Origin: Buxus sempervirens
Lineage: Eukaryota > Streptophyta > Magnoliopsida > Buxales > Buxaceae
Assembly: GCA_947561395.2 (NCBI GenBank)
Contig: OX387195.1
Span: forward strand, 1,123,501 to 1,187,500
Length of the DNA stretch: 64,000 bases
Direction of reading: 5' to 3'
Of this stretch, positions 34,340 to 46,370 are shown piece by piece. The notes below the pieces were generated by a model, which was given only the letters and a program-made list of their open reading frames with translations, was not told the DNA's origin and did no database searches. The position numbers were made by a program, and so were the translations under genes. Each line of letters begins with the position of its first letter. Position 1 is the stretch's first letter.

Positions 34340-34990
34340 AGCAATACCAAACACAACCTCAATCGTCAAGAATCCCTCCATAGAACCTGGAAAACTCTTC
34401 AGGCTTCAAGGATTCGACCAGATGCCTCTCTTTTCTTGTATGCAAATAACCTCCTTGTCTTCAAAAGCTTATCACAAGAATTGCAATACTATCAGTCACT
34501 TGAAGGATTTTCATACTTCATCTAGCCAAATAATAAATCTGAAACTCAACAAATCCAAAGTCCTCATCACTGATCACACCCAATCTCCATAACAGATTAG
34601 GAAGAGCTTTATCCCATGCCCTCAGAATCCCCAAAACTGAAGATTTGTTCCAGTAAGACAGCATAATTTAGTAAAATTACCTTTGAAGACATTGTGGAAA
34701 AAGTTAATAAGAAGTTGGCATGTTGGGAAAAAAATTTGTTGAATACGCCAAGAAAGAAATGAAATTACTGGTAAACACCACAAAATAAGGGAGGTGGAAG
34801 GATTTAATTGAAACTTCTCATGGGTAAGTACCCACGAAAAGAACAAGATCCACAACAAAAAATGGGAGGTCTGCAAAGCTGTTTAGGTTTTAGACCATAA
34901 AATTTACTCATGCTAAATGAATTTCACAAAATCGTTGATCAAAACCTAGGATTCCCAAGGGATGCTTGATCACCTAAGAGTAGGAGACTT
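34340..34990 (+). pseudogene. L1-type LINE reverse transcriptase relic
   Basis: ASRIRPDASLFLYANNLLVF reads as a degenerate form of the reverse transcriptase catalytic strand (usual F-x-ADDLLVF), with both Asp residues replaced by Asn. In shifted frames the following RIPKTEDLFQ and the Lys-rich stretch fit the downstream region of plant L1 ORF2. Confidence 0.6.
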
Positions 34991-35139
34991 GCTTCGTGGG
35001 CTCATCTGGTGAGCTCCTGATACTACTGATTCTATTCAACATACTCTATAACATTAAGCAGAGACATGCAGAAATACCACAGATAGTTGGCCCGCCATCC
35101 TGTGCCTCCAAATGGTGCAACTTGGTTCACTTAAAACCG

Positions 35140-35350
35140 AAAAAGACTGACCCACGCCGAATTTCGGTTGGGTTTTAAAGCTCATGGTTCGATTTTGGAT
35201 TTAAAATCTATAAACCGAATTAACTTTGGTTCGGTTTTGGGATGATGTTTTGATTCAACCGAACCGAACGGAAACCAAACTTAAAAATATGTTTCACTAA
35301 ACTGATCCAGGTTGATGTCAACCAAGATCAAACTGAACCGAGTTGCATCC
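35140..35350. repeat. AACCGAA/TTCGGTT-rich segment, probable relic of a DNA transposon end
   Basis: Dense GGTTCGGTTTT and AACCGAACCGAA motifs on both strands resemble the subterminal repeats of the hAT-like elements elsewhere in the window. No clear ends or TSD. Confidence 0.4.
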
Positions 35351-38300
35351 CAAGGGGCTCCCACCTAAAAGAAGATATCTGCTCTTATCCAATATCAAGT
35401 GAATTGAAACACCGAAGATCTTGTCAGGTAAGAATCCAATATCAGAAACATTGGGAGGATCAGCATTCTAAATAAGCAGCATACATTCTATGCAAGTTTT
35501 CAAAAAGTGAGCATCAGAGGCCCATCAAATGCAATCATTTTATGGCATATAAGATTTCGAATCTTCCAAAAACATCATAAGAGTAGTAGCCAAAAACCAC
35601 TTACACCTAAAAGATACAAGAAATGATTTGTAAGTTGACATTAAAGCATCTATCACGCAGAAATAAACAGCAAAACACTAGGTCTTACATCATAGAGAAC
35701 ACCACATATAAGTTCTCTTGTAAGAGACAATGTATTATACCTCAGAAATTGATACTCAGCTTCTGCCTAAAGCAAAGTACTGGCCCTATTGATCATCAAA
35801 CAATAGCTGGTTATATCAGCCACCATCAGCAAAGCTTTCTTATTCCTGCATTGAAGAAATGGTAAAAAATAACATTAAATTTTAAATACAAAGAAGAACA
35901 TGTAAGATCAGTCTAAATTCCATAGTTTTATTCTGATTTCAAAGCTGAAATAGCAAAAAGAACATGTAAGATCAGTCTAAATTCCATATATTTTCCACGA
36001 TTAGTGGAAAAGGATATGACAATCTATATTTTTAAGTGATAGCAAATCAGTTGAAATATGGCAAAGTCAATGAGTCGGCCAAAAAATTCTGAGCTACTCA
36101 TTGCTTATAGGATCACAAATGTCTAGCAGTAACATCCTCCCTCCATCCCTCCCTTGAAAAACTGCAAAATTTGTTTTCACACTACAGCAAAAAATCAGTC
36201 AAGCCCCTTTAACACTCCAGACTTCATTGATATTAAAAAGCAAGACCAGATGTTTATCCACTCAGGAGGCTGGGCCAGTTAAAAGGTTAGGCAAGCTAGG
36301 TTACTAAGCTGATGGTGAGTAATGATTTTAAACTGCCGGATTACACAGGGTGGGCTTTCCATATTGGATCATCCAGGTATCTGGTCTCGTATTGGCACAT
36401 TGATTCACCCAAAACGGCCTTGAAACAGATCCTGGGTCAATCAGATCGACTGGCCAGTACCAAGTAGGATTATTCCCCCCCCCCTCCCCTTTTTCTTCAT
36501 TTTTTTTATTCCCTGTAACTAGAAGTCCAGTTTGGGATTCACAAGTTCTTTCAATGTGAAAGTGCAACCTTTGAGGAGGATAAAGACATTGGTTGTATAG
36601 TCATAGCAGAAAGGAAATCTTCTATAGTCATTTCCTGGTTAGCCAACATTGACAGATGCTCTTGGTTTCTCTTTGTTTAGTGACTGAGATTTAGAATGCG
36701 AGCACATCTGTTTGCATATCCATTCTTTTTGCTTGTATATTAGTGATATTAGTTCGTCTTTTTGTATCTTTCTTTTTTAACAGGTTGATCCCTTGCCAAC
36801 TGGGATAGACTTGTACATTCTTCTATTCTCACTTTTCTGATGAACATACATGGTGTCATTATATTAAATATATAACAAAACACAATATAAGAGTGGTTTA
36901 GCCTTAAGTAAAAGTGACCACCCACAAAACCACTTTATACACTTTACTATAAACCTAAATGAACTACATCTTTGAACTCCACTAGAAATGAAGTACAAGC
37001 TGCAACCAGAGAATCTATACTTCTTGCCAGTACTTCACTGCTTCTCTCCTTTCTATCGAAAATCAGTAATTGTTACCCTTCGAAAGAGTTCACTCAACTG
37101 CTGCCAGATGAAGTTTTACAGTATAACAATCTTGCTTTCTCCTTTCCACTATTCCCAACCAATAATAGAGCTTCAGAACTTCTAGACTGCAACCAATCAA
37201 TCTCAAACTCTCTCAAAAAAAAACCTTCCAATGATTAGAAACTATCTCAAAATGTATAATGATGTGATTAACAGATTCTCCCACCTGTTTCAATAACTTT
37301 TAGTCTCTCTTTAATAAAATTCTGTAGTTATCCATTGGAAAGAAGTGGAATCTGACTTCATATAGTTTCATGTCTCAGATAGTTGCTATCTGGATTGTCT
37401 CAGCCAATCGGAATCACAAGCCACTCAGATGCAATTCCAATAAAAAATACAAAATAGTAATCAATGTTCAGGATCATTACCGAATATTGAAGGTAAATCT
37501 AGAAAAACACTCAACCCCCATTTTCTATGCTAGTAAAATTTTGTACACCTTTTGATAACTATAAGAGAGGTTACCTAAAACCATGGGAGACAAAAACTAA
37601 TAAGCCACCTATGGCATGTATTTCCTTTAGATCGTCACAGATTTATACAGCAATCTTTCAGGTGACACAACTGAAGTAAATAGAAAACCTACAGAAAGGG
37701 CATGTAGAAGTGCATGTGAGAAGCATGCCATCATTTTGTTGAGGATCTAATCAGTATTGCATGGAATCTTCTAGAAGAGAGACAATTCTGTTTTTAGCAT
37801 GCATCATTTTTAACACTCCATCTTGTGCAACATAAGTAGATTTTTCCCCTTATTTGGACCTCCACAATGCAGCTAAAATTTTATATAAACTCATTTTCCC
37901 CCTAATTTGTGGGTTTCCTGTCACCTATTCATCTCTCCTTTGTGGTTCTTGAACCTTAGACGTGCCTGCCCCTGCATATTATGGTGATAACACTCTGCAT
38001 CAGTAAAGTAATTGCGTTCAAAGCATGATTCTGGCTTCAATTTCATTCCAATTCAAAGTGTTCCTAAGTTACAGCAAATAGAATGGTTTGACGGCTGCTG
38101 CTCCACCTCTTCCTGGCCATTTTTATGGTTATCTTAAGGTTTTGTTATTTCTGTAAAATATTGATCTGCTCATCTTCAATTTCTTCCCCTCTTGGTTTTT
38201 TTTTTTGTTGGGTAGGTAATTTCAAAGGTACATTAAAGACTCATCTTCAATTTCTTCCACTCTTGTTTCCCAGTTGCATAATTTACCTTCTCTCAGGTTT

Positions 38301-39170
38301 TCTGAGATGCTTTGAAGTTGTAAATCATAGGCACCTAACTTCAATTTTTCACACTGTTATGTGCAACGGTAGGTGAGTGAGGATGGAAGACATATTTCCA
38401 ATGCTAAGCATTTTATATGACTTGCTCTTTCCATGTCCTCCATGAGAGATGCAGTTGAAAAAATAGAGTTATTATTTCTAATCCACACGGTTGGTAACAT
38501 TAAAACATGCCCATGAATTGAGAAGAAGTGAATGGAAGTGCCCAATCCAAAATTAATTTGAAGAACCACAAAGGATGAATGGAATCCCATGAATAGACAG
38601 AAATGGTTTTTGCAATAGAATCTATAGAGAGGATTTACAAATAAACTACATAGATGTAGAACCTGCTCGAGTCAGTTGAATCGTAATTCCTGTAAATGTG
38701 TACTGAAAGCACTATAAATGCCATTTTTGTAGCATTTAGTTGATTTTAAGCAAACCTGGAAACTGCCACAAACAGTTGCACCTAGGTGAAGGCCAACCTT
38801 CATATGATTTGAAGCTTCAGCACAAGGATGGAAGAAGGAAACATCACCCAATTTAGTGCGTAAACCTCACATCAACTACTAACCCTAAGAAAGACCTAAT
38901 TCAGACAATAACCTAGAAACTAAACTAAAAAAAAAAGAAAAGAAAAAAGAATAAGTTCAGATAATCTTGTTCAATACCCAAAATTCCATTGAAATAAACC
39001 CTTTGAATCATTGTGATATAGTATTATGAATTCTTGCACATACATCAAAACATCTTATAGATCACCCCTAAATGTAGGTACCAACAGTATACAGTTTAGA
39101 GTTATATTGTTCAAAAACCTAATTCATGGCAGTTAGGTATCAGTTGGGTTTTTCCAAAAATTCTAATTAA
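35351..39170. other. No gene recognised over 3.8 kb
   Basis: AT-rich sequence with short ORFs only (up to 88 codons), none with a recognisable domain. A C-run lies at 36474-36485. One 38-bp sequence containing AGAACATGTAAGATCAGTCT is repeated at 35895 and 35958. The segment could hold regulatory DNA or decayed repeats. Confidence 0.5.
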
Positions 39171-39171
39171 C

Positions 39172-39560
39172 TTGTCACATCAATGGTCCATTTCTCAAGA
39201 AAAGAGGCAAAATGAAGTATTGTGCAGCTTTTTCGTGACGGTTTGGAATGCCTGTAATCATCTGATTTTTTACGGGAAAGACATTTGGAAGCAGTTAATC
39301 CTTGGAAGACATTCTGGTTTTTGCATCCATTTGGGTGTGTCTAAGGGATGGCATTAAATTTTATTCTTACGCGAATGCATTTATTAACTGGTCTGCATTG
39401 GCACTTTCCATATAATACCTGCTTTTATTTTAGTCTTTTCTGATGTTTATGTCTTGCTTGGAGGTACAGTAGCTCCACCCATTTCTCATAGGTGTTCTAT
39501 ACTACTTACTTCATCTCTAACATAATTTTCCATTACTAATAAAAATTTAAAAAAAAAAAC
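39172..39560 (+). pseudogene. LINE 3' end relic with poly(A)
   Basis: SFFVTVWNACNHLIFYGKDI fits the stretch after the zinc-binding region of plant L1 ORF2 (usual WxxWxxRNxxIF). The 3' untranslated sequence continues to an A-rich tail at 39541-39560. Confidence 0.62.
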
Positions 39561-39639
39561 ACACAACTGGGAGATTAAATGATTAATTCATGTGCTATCC
39601 TTTAGAATACATGCACTTCGGAAAATGAAAGAGATAGGA

Positions 39640-40010
39640 GATGGTGCAAAAGAAGTAAAGAGGGCTGTTTCTCAGTGCAAACTTTTTTTATGAAGCTCTA
39701 ACCAAGACAGTTCCTCCCTTTGATTCTGAGCCATTGATAGTCCATGCTGCCCTCTGGGCAGAATTTTTATGAGCCTAATCACCTCCCAAAAATTTCTGGT
39801 GCTAACCAACTTAATCAAGGAAAATGTACTGCCACGAATAGATGCATATTGTGCCAACAAGATAAAAAAAACAGTAGATTTGTTTTTTCGCTTATGCACA
39901 ATGGCATTGCTTGATAGTAGTAGGAAATTGTACTGCATAAGCTTGGAATTCCATGGATCAAGAAAGGAGTCTGGACAAATTTTTATGTTTCCAGACAATT
40001 AATCCCAACT
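39640..40010 (+). pseudogene. LINE zinc-binding (zf-RVT) relic
   Basis: RIDAYCANKIKKTVDLFFRL and CTMA resemble the zf-RVT signature of plant L1 elements (CxLCxxxxETVDHLFxxC). The first Cys is lost. Short and decayed. Confidence 0.5.
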
Positions 40011-40368
40011 AAAAATAATAATAATAATAACAATAACATGGCTGTTGAAAAATATAACTTCTGAAAAATTGACACTCTATAAAAACAAACATTAAATATT
40101 TTCAAAATGCAGACAAACAAACTTAGTTATATTCATCATAGGTGTTCCACATGTCCAATTTTTCAGGGAGTGAAGATGGAATCTTTCTTGGGTGATAAAG
40201 TCGGTAGCATACATGATATAATTAACCTTTTCATAGCTGCTCTATGCACTCATATTATGTAGAGGATTAGCTACTGTGTATCTTACTCGTTTCCCAGAAT
40301 AAAATTTCATCTTCCGTCAATTAAGAGAAAGAAAAGTTTAAGCATGTCATACATTCTAGTAGAGGTGG

Positions 40369-40640
40369 CAAAAGTCTGACTTAACTCCTCAAACTGTCTG
40401 AACCTGACTGTATTTTAGCAAGTTTGATTTGACATGAGATAGGGTTTTAACGACCTTAGCTCAAAGCCAAACTGCCTGGACTAGTGATCAGGCTCGGTTT
40501 CCAGTCAGCAGGTTGGTAATGTAAACCCATCAACCACCAAAGTCTGACCCAAACTGCCTCTGATTTAGATAGATTTGGGTTCACCATGTCATGGCCCAAA
40601 AAAAGCCAATACCATCCAACCCATTTCCACCTCTAAGTTA
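40369..40640. mobile_element. Probable hAT-type MITE relic
   Basis: It begins TAGAGGTGGCAAAAG and ends, reversed, TAGAGGTGGAAATGG, a typical short hAT-like inverted repeat. Subterminal CTGAC/CCAAACTGCC motifs recur. I could not find a matching 8-bp duplication. Confidence 0.5.
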
Positions 40641-40778
40641 CAACTGCTTCAACTGTCAAATATATAGCAATGACATGTAATATGTTGGTTTGAGAAGATT
40701 GCTACATGACATCAAGCTCAAGCACTTAAAACATAAAATCACAAAAAAATAAATAAATAAAGAACCATTGTAAGAAAT

Positions 40779-41060
40779 GTGATGTTTAAATTATTTCTCT
40801 TTGAATGTGAGTATTGCTCACATATTTGGGGAGAGATGTTGTGGATGAATTGCTATAACAGGTGTATTAAATCACGGCAGGAGGAGGTGCCATGGACGGT
40901 GCCGGCAGGAAAATTTGGAGGAAAATCCATGATTGCAACTATAAGAAGTGTGTCTTTGGCAGCTACAAATACAATATACCACATATGGGCAGAACATAAC
41001 AGGGGTTATTTCAGAATAAATCCAAACCAAAAGAAGATCTAATTAGAATAATTAAAGGGG
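40779..41060 (+). pseudogene. LINE ORF2 C-terminal relic
   Basis: CEYCSHIWGEML, then WTVPAGKFGGKSMIATIRSV and SLAATNTIYHIWAEHNRGYF fit the region just after the zinc-binding motif of plant L1 ORF2 (usual LxLAAxVYxIWxERNxRxF). Ends near 41060. Confidence 0.68.
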
Positions 41061-41219
41061 ACGTGTCACATCGATTTTCTGTAGAAGAAATTAAAGTTGA
41101 GGATACTCCTATCAACAGGACATTCATGGACAAGTGAGACCTTAAATCTATTTTTTGCGTAGGTAATGAGGTTCAGTGAACCAACAGTAAGATCCTTTTG
41201 TTGGGTACAAAGGTGAAGG

Positions 41220-41765
41220 TATGGCGGGCAATGGATCGGATATATATCCGAATCCGACCTGAATCCGATCCGAAAATCCCGAATCCAATCCGAAAATATA
41301 GATCCGTGGTTCGAATACAGATATCGGATTTGGGATCCGACCGAATTCGGATCCGAATCCGAATCTGTCCATATCCGATCCTAAAAGGATCCGAACCGAA
41401 ATCAACATATACTTTTCATTAAATCATTGATAAACTTTGTATAAACCATGGTTGAACTATCCTCATTCATATCTTGCTTTAATATTTATATGGCTCATTA
41501 GTTTTGATAATTAAAATTTGCTTTAATAGTTAAACTTGACTTTTGAGTTTTAAGTTCAAATCGGATCTAATTCGGATCGAATTTGGATTTCGGTTATTTA
41601 TTCGGTCGAATTTCGAATTCGGATACGGTATATAAATTCGGTTTCGAATTCAGATTCACATATAAAAGATCCGTCGGATTTCGGATCGAATTCGGATATC
41701 GGATTTTTATTTTCGGATTCGGATCATGACAGATCCGTACCGTATTCGACCCGTTGCCAGCCCTA
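41220..41765. mobile_element. hAT-type MITE, 546 bp, with perfect 8-bp TSD
   Basis: Flanked by GGTGAAGG at 41212-41219 and 41766-41773. Ends are TATGGCGGGCAATGGATCGG and, reversed, TAGGGCTGGCAACGGGTCG. Subterminal ATCCGAATCCGAT motifs fill both sides. No transposase. Confidence 0.88.
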
Positions 41766-41773
41766 GGTGAAGG

Positions 41774-42800
41774 GCCATAGTTCTGTAACCAGGTGCAAGT
41801 GCCATGGTGGCCTCTTTTTATTTATTTTTTATTTTTTTAATTTGTGTGTGGTTATGATCCACCATTCGCCATTGTACATACTCATATAAATACAAACTTT
41901 TGGCTTACTTTCCCCAAAAAAAATTTTTTTATTTCTCAACAGAAATCAAATATCAATTTATGCTTATTTTATTGTTAAATATGAAGTATAAAAATAAATG
42001 GCACACGGTCCATTCATGTTTAAGAAGGTATTTAACTGAAATTGATGGCGTAGGTTTAGGGCGATGAGGGAAGAGAGCACCCCTTTGGAGCCGCATTCTT
42101 AGGACCTCACTCACATGTTACTTTTCACATAGCTTTCTGCATTGGCAGGGGATGAAACCCAACCTATTATTAAGAGAGTAAAACTTTTTCCCAACATTTT
42201 CTTTAATATTTCAAACTATGACATAATGGCAAGTCTAGTTCACTAATCTTCTGATCTTCTAAAGGTTACCTGTTGAATTTGTCAACTGATGGCACAAAAG
42301 CAATACTTGTGGTTCATCTTTCCATGAGTAATATTTTGTAAATACCTGTCTCCCCCCCCCCAAACACCTTTGTTCTTCTTTTTTTCACTTGGCTCAGTTC
42401 GTTCTCGAAATTTTCCACTTCAAAGAACCCCCAACAAATGCTCATAATTCAAGGAAAATCATCTTGTAAAGTCAGATTTTTGTGTATTTGAAATTTCTGT
42501 TCTATAAATTCTATTTCCAGATTTATTTCAACCTGTTATCTTATTTTCAAGAATGGAATCATCTAAGCTGTTGACTGATGGATATTTTTCAATGCAGGAA
42601 CTTGCCACACTGAAACCAAAGTTTCAGCCGTTGGAAAAAAGTTTTGGTAACCAGAATGAGGAATATTGATGAAATTTTTCAGGAGAATCATCTCATGCAC
42701 AGAAAAGACACAGAATAATTCTCTATATAATGCACACATATAAATATGTAAATATATACCAAGACTCCTTTCACCTCTTAGGTTGAAAATAAAGAAAAAC
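41774..42800. other. No gene recognised; 3' flank of the LEA gene
   Basis: AT-rich, with a C-run at 42352-42361. A minus-strand ORF at 42563-42826 matches nothing known and lies in the likely 3' untranslated or intergenic region of the LEA gene. Confidence 0.45.
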
Positions 42801-42806
42801 AAGTGA

Positions 42807-42812
42807 TTTATT
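42807..42812 (-). terminator. Candidate poly(A) signal of the LEA_2 gene
   Basis: AATAAA on the minus strand about 165 bp after the LEA stop codon. It is one of several AT-rich options, so the assignment is tentative. Confidence 0.35.
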
Positions 42813-42976
42813 TTCACCAATGTCACTGGCGACTATCCTATGTCAGCAATACAGGAATGCATGCCTGTTAAGTAATACATAAACAAGATTATCACAGACA
42901 GTACAGGAACAAGAAATCATCGGCTCAGAAAGACTAAAATTCAGCCATTATACACCATTTCTCTGGTCAGAATTTT

Positions 42977-43936
42977 TTAACATACCTCATCATCATCATC
43001 CTCTTCCCCATCTTCTTTGTTTTTCTTGAGCCGGGTTGTTCCACCCTCATTACTGATAGGTAACTTCATTCTGCCAAAAGGTGTGTCCGCATCAATGTGT
43101 CCTTTCATGGTGTAACCAGTGCCCTTCCCTCTAATCATGTCCCAGAGTGCAGAACCAAGGTCCTTAGGCCTAAATTTTATGGGAATATCAATGTAACTGA
43201 TTCCATTCTTATCGATTTTAGTTGATTCGGTGAGTTCAGCTCCTCCAATACTCACATCAGAGAGCCAAACCTCACATTCCAATGCATTTAGGCCCAAGTC
43301 AAAATCATTCTTATTTTCTAATTTCAATTTAAGAGTAGCAACAGTTTCTTCAAAAGAGAACTTCTCAAAGTGTATTTTCTCAAGGTCAATATCAGGCTTG
43401 TATGGTACCGGAATCTCACCCTTCTTCTCCAGAGGTAGAGTTAGCCTTCCAAGAACAGGTACATCTACAATTAGGTCGACCTTGATCTTGTAAGGAATTA
43501 TGCTTCCAGGTTTTATATCATCATATGTGTTCTTAATGTCATCGTAGATCAGAGTGAATGGTATCTTGACAGTTTCCGAACCATGCGCATGGATTGTTCC
43601 TGCATCAGGAATCAACCCAGACACAAGTTTCCTTCCATCACTCTCAATTAAGTAGTTTATGTCAACAAGAGGGATGGGAACAGGATTTGGGTTCGTTATA
43701 AGCACATCAACCACAATTTCTGCTTTCTCGAGATTAATTAAAGGAATGTGGATCCCTGCAACATCTGCAGTTGGCTTCCCAAATCCAATTGCTTCCTCAA
43801 TCTTCTCTCCAATATTCTGAATGAAATCCTTCACCTTGTCAATAAATCCTCCCTGGCCTTCGTCTTTGTCTTCTTCCTTATCGCCTTTCTCCTTAACATC
43901 CCTTTCCGAAACTTCTGGCTTATCAGAGGTTGCCAT
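42977..43936 (-). CDS. Late embryogenesis abundant protein, LEA_2 family, two WHy domains
   Basis: A 319-residue intact ORF, close to the Arabidopsis At2g44060-type desiccation-related protein in length and layout. Residues 1-55 are charged (Lys/Glu/Asp-rich) and then contain FIDKVKDFIQNIGEKIEEAI, a conserved amphipathic helix. WHy domain 1 spans about 62-165, with NPNPVPIP at 82-89 and DGRKLVSGLIPDAGT at 100-114. WHy domain 2 spans about 188-295, with NKNDFDLGLN at 208-217. The tail (303-319) is acidic. There is no signal peptide or membrane segment, so it is probably cytosolic. LEA_2 proteins are folded beta-sandwiches linked to dehydration and ABA response; the biochemical role is not settled. 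The start is the first Met of the conserved N-terminus. The terminal GAG|GTATGT is a consensus splice donor (exon end 42986), so the last two residues, Val-Cys, may be intron read-through and the true C-terminus may come from a short 3' exon. Confidence 0.94.
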   Translation of the reverse strand: MATSDKPEVSERDVKEKGDKEEDKDEGQGGFIDKVKDFIQNIGEKIEEAIGFGKPTADVAGIHIPLINLEKAEIVVDVLITNPNPVPIPLVDINYLIESDGRKLVSGLIPDAGTIHAHGSETVKIPFTLIYDDIKNTYDDIKPGSIIPYKIKVDLIVDVPVLGRLTLPLEKKGEIPVPYKPDIDLEKIHFEKFSFEETVATLKLKLENKNDFDLGLNALECEVWLSDVSIGGAELTESTKIDKNGISYIDIPIKFRPKDLGSALWDMIRGKGTGYTMKGHIDADTPFGRMKLPISNEGGTTRLKKNKEDGEEDDDDEVC

Positions 43937-44571
43937 ACCTTAATAACACCACACCCAAGATGTTAAAAAGATCTAGAAAATAATAATAATAATAAAACAA
44001 AAAAAAAAAAAAACTTAATATGGCATCACATCAATGAAAAGACTAGGAATAAATGGGATAAGTAACATAAAATAGGACAAAAGATTTATGTTTGTCTAAG
44101 TTTCTACCTTTAAATATCTTGTTTTCTGAATAACTTGTATAACAACTTAATGTGATCAAATAAATTCCCAAAACTGAAGCCCATATTTATTTCCTTTTTA
44201 TTTCAACTTAAATTAAGTTTACAAGTGAACATCGTGACGGCTAAATCATATGTTGAAGGTTCAAAGGCCATCTTTTTCCTCATGTTTGATATGGTGGCAA
44301 CTGGTACCATAGCAGTCAATCATAAAGACTCAACAAATACATTAGAAACTTTAAATGATTATACACTAAAGAAAATCCTGTACATACTTCTGGATTTGTA
44401 TTTCAAGAAATGAACTTGCTTTTATGTATTCATATTAGTACGAAAGGATATTGATACTCATAATATGATGGAAGATATAATTTTTTGAAAAATTGGAACA
44501 GAGGAACAGGGTGAAAACAGTGGGCTGGCAAACATATTTGATATAATAATATAAAAACAGAGCACCTAGAA

Positions 44572-44733
44572 CAAGGTTTAAAAACTCGGCAACGGGTTGG
44601 GTATTGCCCAGCCCATACCGAGTCGTAATGGCCGATACTTCAGAAAAAATCTCTTATATCGCCTCGAGGAGATACTGAATACCAAGTCGTATAGGCTGAC
44701 ACTTCTCAATATTGGTCGATACTTAAAACCTTG
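44572..44733. mobile_element. MITE, 162 bp, with perfect 8-bp TSD
   Basis: Ends CAAGGTTTAAAA and, reversed, CAAGGTTTTAAG. Flanks ACCTAGAA at 44564-44571 and 44734-44741. The 8-bp duplication and CA start suggest a hAT-type MITE. It contains CCGATACTT/GGTCGATACTT motifs. Confidence 0.85.
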
Positions 44734-45599
44734 ACCTAGAATCTGAAGCTTTAGGATTAATAAAGCTCCCCAGGCATAAATAACTTGAAATATCACAGGA
44801 CATGATGGATCAGTAACCAAGAAACATTATGGCTCAGATGGGACAGCATCATTATAAAAAAAAAGAATAAAAAATCCCTTTTTTTTAAGTTTTGTACATG
44901 TTAAGGATAGGTGTGATTACCCATTCGAACTTTAGAAGCATCAAGCAGTTTCCCCTTGGAAAGATGTCTCTGATTTTGTAAATTTTTATTCACAGTTCAT
45001 ACAATTACTTTGTAACTCATCAAACAAGAGGTAAAAGTTGGTTGAAGTTCTGGAACGCCTGGAAACTTTGGGTTAGGTCAAGTGAAGGGGAAAACAAATA
45101 TTTCTGACACTAAAAAGATAATTTCCTCAAAATATAATTGAATATCTAGCGACTTCTACAAATAGATCAAATTGGAGCCAAATCAACTTTTCCTTCTAGG
45201 AGGAATGGGTGAGCAATCTCTAGAATTCAGAAAGTTATTCTAAGAGAAAGTTTAGCTTCATGACGCAGGATGATGGAGGAAAAATTTTTTATTAGGAGAT
45301 AGACATATTAAATATTACCCAATTTTAAAACGATGGAATCTAAATCTGAGACGAAATTTCCGAATGCATTAAAAGAGTGAGAAAATAGGTTTTTTAGGAG
45401 ATTCTTAAGGTTCAAAAGACTATTAAAGAGAAAAGGTCTTATTCTAAGAAAACAAAGAAAAAAAGTTGGGAAACTTAAGAAAAGACATTCAAAAATAATA
45501 AGATTAAAATTTAAAAAAAATAATCAAAGAAGATAAAATCAATGCAAATAAAAAAATTATATCAAAGATAAAGAACTTAGGTAAAAAGGGGGGAGAAAC

Positions 45600-46370
45600 G
45601 TCTATTAACTTGTAAGGTTTAGAAAGAAGATAATAAGATTAATTATAGAGAGGAAGACTCGAGTTCTACTAAACGATGAGGAGATTAAGAAAGTGGACAT
45701 AATAGCACTAAATGTTGTGAATGGTGATGGTATAAAGAGTTTTATATTGGGCAAAGTTGTAATCATTGGCAAGCCAAAGATCACTTCTATGTTCATAAGA
45801 CTAGGGTTGTTGAAGATTAACAGAACTTTGGCTAAGATGAAAGTAAAAAATGCTTTGCAACCAAATGGTATTCCAACTGAAGCAAAAAAAAATGCATGGG
45901 AAATGTTGGTTTATTTTGGCTGACAAAATTATCTGATAGAATTCCAAGGGTCAGGAAGATGTGAAAAACTTTGAGGAAAAGCAATACAGTACCGATCATT
46001 ATGGATTAAGCACATGGGTCACACCATGAAACCATGGGAAAGGTGATAAAAGAACATCTCAAAACCAGTATGGCTTTATACCAAGAAGCCATACTTTTGA
46101 GAATAGAATCTAATGAGACAATTAGTGAATAAGTTTGAAGAGAAGAAAAGAGACCTTTATATGCTGTTTTAACAATCTCGAAAAATCATATAATTACATA
46201 CTCATAAATTTAATCAGATGAGTTTTGAGCAAGAAAGTACTATTCATCAAAGGCATTGATATTTTCAAGCATGAGTAACAAATAAAAAAGACGAGGATAA
46301 CTAGCCATGAGACAAATGAGTTTCCAAGAACAATAGAAACAAAAGCTCCAACCTCATTGCATCCTCAATA
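45600..46370 (+). pseudogene. RTE-clade LINE reverse transcriptase relic
   Basis: Readable pieces in order: LAKMKVKNALQPNGIPTEA (usual KMKxGKAxGPDGIPxEVWK), then in other frames MGHTMKPWER (usual LMSHTMKLWERV), SKPVWLYTKKP (usual ENQFGFMPGRS), and TRITSHETNEFP (usual VRTxxGxTxEFP). This order is diagnostic of RTE reverse transcriptases. Heavily decayed, with part of the catalytic core missing. Confidence 0.72.
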
